Below are positions 59,298-64,000 of a stretch of DNA of 64,000 bases, piece by piece. Under the pieces are notes generated by a model. It was not told the DNA's origin. It worked only from the letters and a program-made list of their open reading frames with translations, and did not search any database. The DNA is from Haloferula rosea. GTDB taxonomy: Bacteria; Verrucomicrobiota; Verrucomicrobiia; Verrucomicrobiales; Akkermansiaceae. The translations under genes and the position numbers were made by a program. The stretch covers positions 62,001-126,000 of the forward strand of contig NZ_JAENII010000002.1 in the NCBI RefSeq assembly GCF_016595525.1, given 5' to 3'. Position 1 is the stretch's first letter. Every line of letters starts with the position of its first letter.

Positions 59298-60737
59298 CTA
59301 GCGCTTGTTCTGGCCGCGCTGGGGGGCGAGCGGGAGCTCGTCCTGGTAGGATTTCAGACGGCGCAGCATCTTGGTACGAAGCTCCTTGTATTCAGGGTTG
59401 TTGGCGAGATTCACGAGTTCGTCGGGATCCTTTTCCAGGTCATAGAGGCATTCGTATGGCCCGTCCTTCTCTTCGTGATAGACGGCGAACTTGTATCTTT
59501 CACCTCGGACACCGCGCCAGTCATTGAATGACTTGAATTTGTGTTCGACGAAGATGTCTGTGCGCCAGTCTGGCGCCGATTCCCCCTCAATGAGGGGAAC
59601 GAGCGAAAGGCCTTGGTGGACTTCGGAGGGCTTGATGCCGGCAAAGTCGCTGAACGTGGGGGCGAAGTCGATGTTGCTGACGAGCTGGTCGATCACGCGA
59701 CCTCGTTTGTCGTCGGCGAGCCGTGGATCGTAGATGATGAGCGGGACATTGAGCGATTGCTCGTAGTGGTTCCATTTCCCGGCGGTGCCGCGGTCTCCGA
59801 GCATGAAGCCGTTGTCGGCCGAATAGATGACGATGGTGTTTTCATCGAGTCCCTTGTCTTCAAGGGTCTTGAGGATGCGGGCAATGGCGTTGTCGATTCC
59901 GCTGATCATGCGGTAGTAGGCACGGATGTTGGTTTGGTACTTCTCCGGAGTGTCCCAGCGCCAGTAGTAGCGAAGGGTGTTGAGATTGGACTTCTCCCTC
60001 AGAAACGGAGGCATCGCCTTGTTGAATTTTTCGTTCGCGAGGCGTGGAGCGGGGATGGTGATGTCCTCGTACATGCCGTCGGTGGATTCCGGCCACTGGA
60101 AGTGATACCCCGGTCGCTTGTCTCCATCCTCGGCGTGGGAGGCATTGAAACTGACGGACATGCAGAACGGCTTGTCCTTCGGGTTGGACTCGATGAATTC
60201 GATGGCAGCGTCCGCACACAGATCGGTCTCATGGCGCTTCGATCCGTCGGGCATCTTGTGCAGATAGGGAGTGCGGTTGATGCCCTTGAAAAAGTCGAAC
60301 TCGGGTTGCAGGCCCGGCCGGGCGAACTTCATGCCGTATTTTCCGGCAAATCCAATGCGGTATCCGGCGTCCTTGAGGAGGGCTGGATAGCTGGTCTTGA
60401 TATACTCGGCCGGGACGGGGAGCTCTCCGAAGTTGTAACCGTGGCTGTGCTGGGTCAGGCCGCTGAAGATCGAGGCACGGCTTGCGGCGCAGATCGGGAC
60501 TTGGCAGAACGAATTCGTGAAGCGGACGCCTTCGGCAGCCAGCTTGTCGAGAGTCGGGGTCTTGATCAGATCGTTGCCATAGCAGCCGAGCACGTCGCTG
60601 CGTTGGTCGTCGGCCAGAAGAAAGATGATGTTTGGCGGAGTGCCCTTGGTCGCGGCTGAAGAGGTGGCGGTCGCCAAGAGGGCAGCGGCGCCCACAAGCG
60701 GGGCGAAAATGGTGAACAGGGAAGGTTTCTTATTCAT
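59298..60737 (-). CDS. Exported sulfatase with Cys-Ala-Ala-Ser-Arg active site (S1)
   Basis: A 479-aa sulfatase with a signal peptide (about 1-29). Metal ligands Asp43-Asp44 are in Leu-Ala-Asp-Asp-Gln-Arg-Ser-Asp. The formylglycine Cys83 stands in Ile-Cys-Ala-Ala-Ser-Arg-Ala-Ser, where Ala takes the usual Pro position, as is tolerated in some sulfatases. Gly-Lys-Tyr-Gly-Met and Tyr-Ser-Ala-Asp-Asn-Gly-Phe follow. It is convergent with the fusion gene (77-bp gap) and downstream of the esterase gene on the same strand. Confidence 0.92.
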   Translation of the reverse strand: MNKKPSLFTIFAPLVGAAALLATATSSAATKGTPPNIIFLLADDQRSDVLGCYGNDLIKTPTLDKLAAEGVRFTNSFCQVPICAASRASIFSGLTQHSHGYNFGELPVPAEYIKTSYPALLKDAGYRIGFAGKYGMKFARPGLQPEFDFFKGINRTPYLHKMPDGSKRHETDLCADAAIEFIESNPKDKPFCMSVSFNASHAEDGDKRPGYHFQWPESTDGMYEDITIPAPRLANEKFNKAMPPFLREKSNLNTLRYYWRWDTPEKYQTNIRAYYRMISGIDNAIARILKTLEDKGLDENTIVIYSADNGFMLGDRGTAGKWNHYEQSLNVPLIIYDPRLADDKRGRVIDQLVSNIDFAPTFSDFAGIKPSEVHQGLSLVPLIEGESAPDWRTDIFVEHKFKSFNDWRGVRGERYKFAVYHEEKDGPYECLYDLEKDPDELVNLANNPEYKELRTKMLRRLKSYQDELPLAPQRGQNKR

Positions 60738-60889
60738 GGTGACTGGCGCGGAGAATACGGGTGTTTGGGGAAATTCCGATCACGATTTCAGGGGATTGGA
60801 GTCATATTTTTGGGGGAGGTGCCGGTCGCGAGGGGAAGGGTTGGAGCTCTGGAACCCGATTGGGACAAGGTGGGTTGCCAGGCGCGCGG

Positions 60890-61876
60890 CTAGTTGGCGG
60901 ACGGGGTATCCAGAAGCCGGATCATGGATTGAGCCATTGATTCTCCGATCAGGTAGTAGGTTTCCCAGTTTCTCATCCAGTGGTACTCCTGCTTTGACGG
61001 AGACTCCTCCTGCGATCGCTGGAAGTCGCGGGTCTCGACGCCTCCGACATTGCCGGCGAACTGTGGGTATTTTTCGGGCTCGGCGAGCGCGAGCTGGGCG
61101 ACCATGAGTTTCTCGACCTTGGCCTTGTATCGTTTGGGGATCTCCCAGCCACCCATGCCGGTATTGGCGATCACGACGGGCAGTTTCTCAATTCCGAGGT
61201 CGCGGCGCAGGTCCTGCACGAGATGGACAAGGTTCTCTTCATAGGCGTCGACCGCTGTCTGATTGATCCGGTCGTTCCACCCTTGGTGCCAGCCGAAACC
61301 GACGATCTCGAATCCCTGGCTCGAATCGTGAGGGTAGTAGGTCTTCAGGTTGCCGGTGACTTCCTTCGTAATCCGGAGGATCTCGGTGTAATGAAACCCC
61401 TTGTCTCCATCCTTCTCGGGTTTGGGATGGTCGCCGGCACTGGGCGGTAGGAAGTTGTGAAAAAGCGAGCGACCGCCCCAGGCGCACTTGATGAGCAGTA
61501 CCGGTTCCTCGTAGTGGTCGGCCATCTCGATGCCGAATCCGTATTCCGGTCCGATGTGGTCCGGACTGGCTCCGTAGCCGGTCGTGAGCCACCCCTGCTG
61601 GGGGTTCTTCGGATCCGACAGGTTCACGATCCAGACATCGTCCCGGACGACGGGTTCTCCGTCCGGATCGACCAGATGAACGTATGCCTTGGGCTTCTCT
61701 TTCACGTAGGATTCCATCGTGCCCGGGCGGCCCTTGACCTGTCCGAATCCCACCATGTTCGATTGGCCCGCGAGGAGGAAGATCTTGAGCTTTCCGGATT
61801 GCGGGGCGGGTTCGGCCTGGACTTGCAAAGCGATGAGCATGGTCAGGACGAGGATCCGGGTGAGTGCATTGATCAT
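60890..61876 (-). CDS. Exported SASA/CE6-type carbohydrate esterase
   Basis: A 328-aa SGNH-type esterase from the ATG at 61876, with a leader (about 1-21). The nucleophile Ser39 stands in Leu-Ala-Gly-Gln-Ser-Asn-Met. The block Trp-His-Gln-Gly-Trp-Asn-Asp carries the oxyanion and supporting residues of the sialate O-acetylesterase-like family. It would remove acetyl groups from sugars so that sulfatases and hydrolases can act. The frame is open 55 codons upstream without a leader. It precedes the third sulfatase by 152 bp on the same strand, and may be co-transcribed with it. Confidence 0.9.
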   Translation of the reverse strand: MINALTRILVLTMLIALQVQAEPAPQSGKLKIFLLAGQSNMVGFGQVKGRPGTMESYVKEKPKAYVHLVDPDGEPVVRDDVWIVNLSDPKNPQQGWLTTGYGASPDHIGPEYGFGIEMADHYEEPVLLIKCAWGGRSLFHNFLPPSAGDHPKPEKDGDKGFHYTEILRITKEVTGNLKTYYPHDSSQGFEIVGFGWHQGWNDRINQTAVDAYEENLVHLVQDLRRDLGIEKLPVVIANTGMGGWEIPKRYKAKVEKLMVAQLALAEPEKYPQFAGNVGGVETRDFQRSQEESPSKQEYHWMRNWETYYLIGESMAQSMIRLLDTPSAN

Positions 61877-62071
61877 GACGGGAGGTGCGTGGGTTCTGAT
61901 GGGTTCATGCCGCGGGATTCTCTGCCGCTCTTTGAAGAACAGGTTACCGATCGGAACGGATACGGGTCGCTCGATGTCGTTCCTGTCAGCTCTCTCGGAG
62001 TCACCACGGTTGGCTGAAATCGCTGGCTTTAGAGGTGGCAAGGAACCTGCTGTCGACTATGAGGAAAGAAC

Positions 62072-63661
62072 GTGAAGTCCCAAGCTCCCAGTATTTTCAA
62101 CGACGTGCTCGGTCCCGTGATGCGTGGGCCAAGCAGCTCTCATAGTGCGGCCGCGAATCGCATCGGGCGGATCGCCCGGGATCTGGTGGGTGAGTCCATC
62201 ACGAAAGTGGTCGTGCGCTACGATCCGAATGGTTCGTTGGTGACGACCCACCGCGATCAGGGTACCGACCTCGGCTTGTACAGCGGACTTCTCGGGTGGA
62301 CTCCTGAAGACGAGAGGTTGCCGACCTATGCGGCGGAACTGGAAAGACAGGGGATCGAGGTCGATGTTCGCTACGAGTCGTTTGATGCGCCCCATCCGAA
62401 TTTCTATCGTCTGGAGCTCACGGGAGGTTCAGGTCGGAACGAGTTCCTCGACGCCATCTCGACAGGTGGGGGGATGATCGAGTTGGTGGCAGTGGACCGA
62501 GTTCCACTCCAAGCGCCTGGCGATCTGGAGCTGACAATTTTCTGGATGGACGCCGAGCCGGAACCCGGGCTGTGGAGTGGTCATCCCGCAGCAGGTGAGA
62601 GCGAAAGTGTCCACTGGCACCAAGGGGATGGCCGGGGACTTCTCGTCTTCTCAAGCCGGTCTGCCTTGTCGGATGTCGAAGGGCTGGCCGGCCAATTGGG
62701 TGCCACGAGGCACCGCGTGCTGCGGGCGGTGCTGCCGGTGCTGTCGAGGAGGGAACTCAAGTTGCCGTTCCATACCTGTGCCGAGATGGTTGAGACGGAA
62801 GACTATCGTAGCATGTCTCTGGCGGAACTGGCGATCGCCTATGAAGCGGCGCGCAGTGGGGAGGGAGCTGAGCAGGTGCTTGCGAGGATGTCGGAAATCG
62901 CTGAGATCATGAAGTCGGCGGTGGTGACCGGTCTGTCGGGGACCGACTATGAGGACCGGATTCTTCCCTCCCAATCGCCGGGATTTACGAAGGCGGATCA
63001 GGAAGGGAGATTGATCGAATCGGACGTCAACAACCGGATCATTCGCTATGTGTCGGCCATCATGGAGGTGAAGAGTTCGATGGGGGTGATCGTCGCGGCT
63101 CCAACGGCGGGGTCCTGCGGTGCGATGCCCGGGGCGGTGCTGGCGGTGGCCGACAGCATGGGTGCGGAAGCTTCAGAGGTCTCCAAGGCTTTGCTGATCG
63201 CCGGGCTGATCGGGGTGTTCATCGCACGGGATGCGACCTTCGCGGCAGAAGAGGGGGGATGCATGGCCGAGTGCGGGTCGGGATCTGCCATGGCCGCCGC
63301 TGCAATGGTGTACCTTGCCGGAGGCTCGAATGATCAGATGCTCGGTGCGGCTTCCATGGCACTGCAGAACAATCTGGGAATGATTTGTGATCCGGTGGCG
63401 AATCGGGTGGAGGCACCTTGTCTTGGCAGGAATGTCATGGCGGCTACGAACGCTCTGGCATGCGCGAACATGGCTCTCGGTGGCTATGACCATCTGGTGC
63501 CCTTGGACGAAGTGATCCACACGATGAACAAGGTCGCGGAAGCGATGCCGCGCGAGCATTGCTGCACGGCCCTCGCCGGTTTGTCGGTCACGCCGACCTC
63601 CGCACGCATTGCGGACCGACTCGAGAAGGGCGGATGCAAGGGGTGTGGGGCTCCCGGGTGA
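62072..63661 (+). CDS. sdaA: L-serine ammonia-lyase, iron-sulfur dependent
   Basis: A 529-aa single-chain serine dehydratase that converts L-serine to pyruvate and ammonia. The beta domain comes first (Gly-Pro-Ser-Ser-Ser-His-Ser, about residues 19-25). The alpha domain follows with Pro-Thr-Ala-Gly-Ser-Cys-Gly-Ala-Met-Pro-Gly and two further conserved Cys regions (Glu-Gly-Gly-Cys-Met-Ala-Glu-Cys-Gly, Cys-Asp-Pro-Val...Pro-Cys) for the 4Fe-4S cluster. It starts at the GTG at 62072 with GAGGAAA ahead. It interrupts the glycan-related genes and looks like ordinary metabolism. Confidence 0.94.
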   Translation: MKSQAPSIFNDVLGPVMRGPSSSHSAAANRIGRIARDLVGESITKVVVRYDPNGSLVTTHRDQGTDLGLYSGLLGWTPEDERLPTYAAELERQGIEVDVRYESFDAPHPNFYRLELTGGSGRNEFLDAISTGGGMIELVAVDRVPLQAPGDLELTIFWMDAEPEPGLWSGHPAAGESESVHWHQGDGRGLLVFSSRSALSDVEGLAGQLGATRHRVLRAVLPVLSRRELKLPFHTCAEMVETEDYRSMSLAELAIAYEAARSGEGAEQVLARMSEIAEIMKSAVVTGLSGTDYEDRILPSQSPGFTKADQEGRLIESDVNNRIIRYVSAIMEVKSSMGVIVAAPTAGSCGAMPGAVLAVADSMGAEASEVSKALLIAGLIGVFIARDATFAAEEGGCMAECGSGSAMAAAAMVYLAGGSNDQMLGAASMALQNNLGMICDPVANRVEAPCLGRNVMAATNALACANMALGGYDHLVPLDEVIHTMNKVAEAMPREHCCTALAGLSVTPTSARIADRLEKGGCKGCGAPG

Positions 63662-63750
63662 GAGTGACGGGAACTTGTGGTGTTCTAACAGTCTGAGTCC
63701 CTGTACCCGGTCAGGTCGCCCTGCATCGCGGCCGGCTTTGATTGCGTGAG

Positions 63751-64000
63751 CTACTTCTTCGTTCTTTTCGAGCCGGGTTTTGGATAGACCTGCACCCTTT
63801 TTGCCCAGGCCTGCCACGCTTCCGACATGGAGTTCACCCGTTCCGGATGTGTGGACGCGAGGTTGTTGAGTTCGGTGCCGTCCTTTTCCATGTGGTAAAG
63901 TTCCCATCGGTTTGGCTTGAGTCCATCGGCAGGAGTCACGTTCATCCCCACCAGTTTCCACTCGCCGTCGCGCACGAAGGCGTTGTTCTCGTGTTCGATG
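63751..64000 (-). CDS. Arylsulfatase C-terminus, cut by window edge
   Basis: The minus strand is open from 64000 to a TAG at 63753-63751, about 83 codons. It encodes Glu-His-Glu-Asn-Asn-Ala-Phe-Val-Arg-Asp-Gly-Glu-Trp-Lys-Leu-Val, then Trp-Glu-Leu-Tyr-His-Met-Glu-Lys-Asp-Gly-Thr-Glu-Leu-Asn-Asn-Leu. That is the standard end of arylsulfatase-type S1 sulfatases. The tail ends Lys-Arg-Thr-Lys-Lys. The active-site part lies beyond the window, making at least four sulfatases in the locus. Confidence 0.85.
   Translation of the reverse strand, partial: IEHENNAFVRDGEWKLVGMNVTPADGLKPNRWELYHMEKDGTELNNLASTHPERVNSMSEAWQAWAKRVQVYPKPGSKRTKK

Noticed and set aside
1-64000. Insertion sequences, prophage, CRISPR arrays and replication origin
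   Set aside because: No transposase, integrase, phage structural gene, spaced identical repeats or DnaA-box cluster could be found by eye.

Overview
This window reads as a chromosomal segment of a GC-rich, Gram-negative, carbohydrate-degrading member of the Verrucomicrobiota. The pointers are: a PEP-CTERM exported protein; two ECF sigma/anti-sigma pairs, one with a FecR-plus-LamG membrane anti-sigma; Tat-exported Gfo/Idh oxidoreductases; several formylglycine sulfatases; a pseudopilin with an H-X9-DG motif; and a secretin resembling the Amuc_1098 type known from Akkermansia. The phylum is inferred from gene families; there is no rRNA here.

Layout, left part (1-21 kb, mainly housekeeping). 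A minus-strand group (Cys-containing small exported protein, His/Met-rich outer-membrane barrel, and the first 49 codons of a GH57-like hydrolase) runs off the left edge. Then come rex, an ECF sigma factor and an unusual anti-sigma protein, a dCMP-type deaminase, a TPR protein, nadD with an AraC/PAS regulator, bifunctional putA, uxaC, and the tightly coupled nrnA-truB-ribF operon. A secretin, a membrane-anchored protein of unknown function and a P-loop ATPase follow on the same strand, then tRNA-Asn(GTT).

Middle part (21-35 kb, accessory). After the tRNA lies about 790 bp of decayed sequence holding the 3' end of a lost Gfo/Idh gene with its terminator. Three exported proteins follow on the minus strand (1358 aa, a PEP-CTERM protein, a DNRLRE-domain protein). 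Two of them share a lectin-like module. They diverge from an ECF sigma/FecR-LamG pair. A Tat-exported Gfo/Idh oxidoreductase and an isolated pseudopilin follow.

Right part (35-64 kb) is a polysaccharide-utilisation locus. A seven-gene minus-strand run encodes a GH38 alpha-mannosidase, PhoD-type phosphatase, giant double pectate-lyase-like protein, Gfo/Idh oxidoreductase, GH71/99-like hydrolase and two sulfatases. Divergent from it, the plus strand encodes a 956-aa beta-repeat surface protein, a LacI regulator, a sodium/solute symporter and a beta-helix/DUF4214/GH71-99 fusion. A third sulfatase and a SGNH esterase follow on the minus strand. L-serine ammonia-lyase comes next, and a fourth sulfatase runs off the right edge. 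AAACG-centred LacI-like operator candidates lie in front of the divergent units and the symporter. The gene set (alpha-mannosidase, GH99-like endo-enzymes, sulfatases, esterase, polysaccharide-lyase fold) suggests a sulfated, possibly acetylated, mannose-containing glycan. That substrate is inference.
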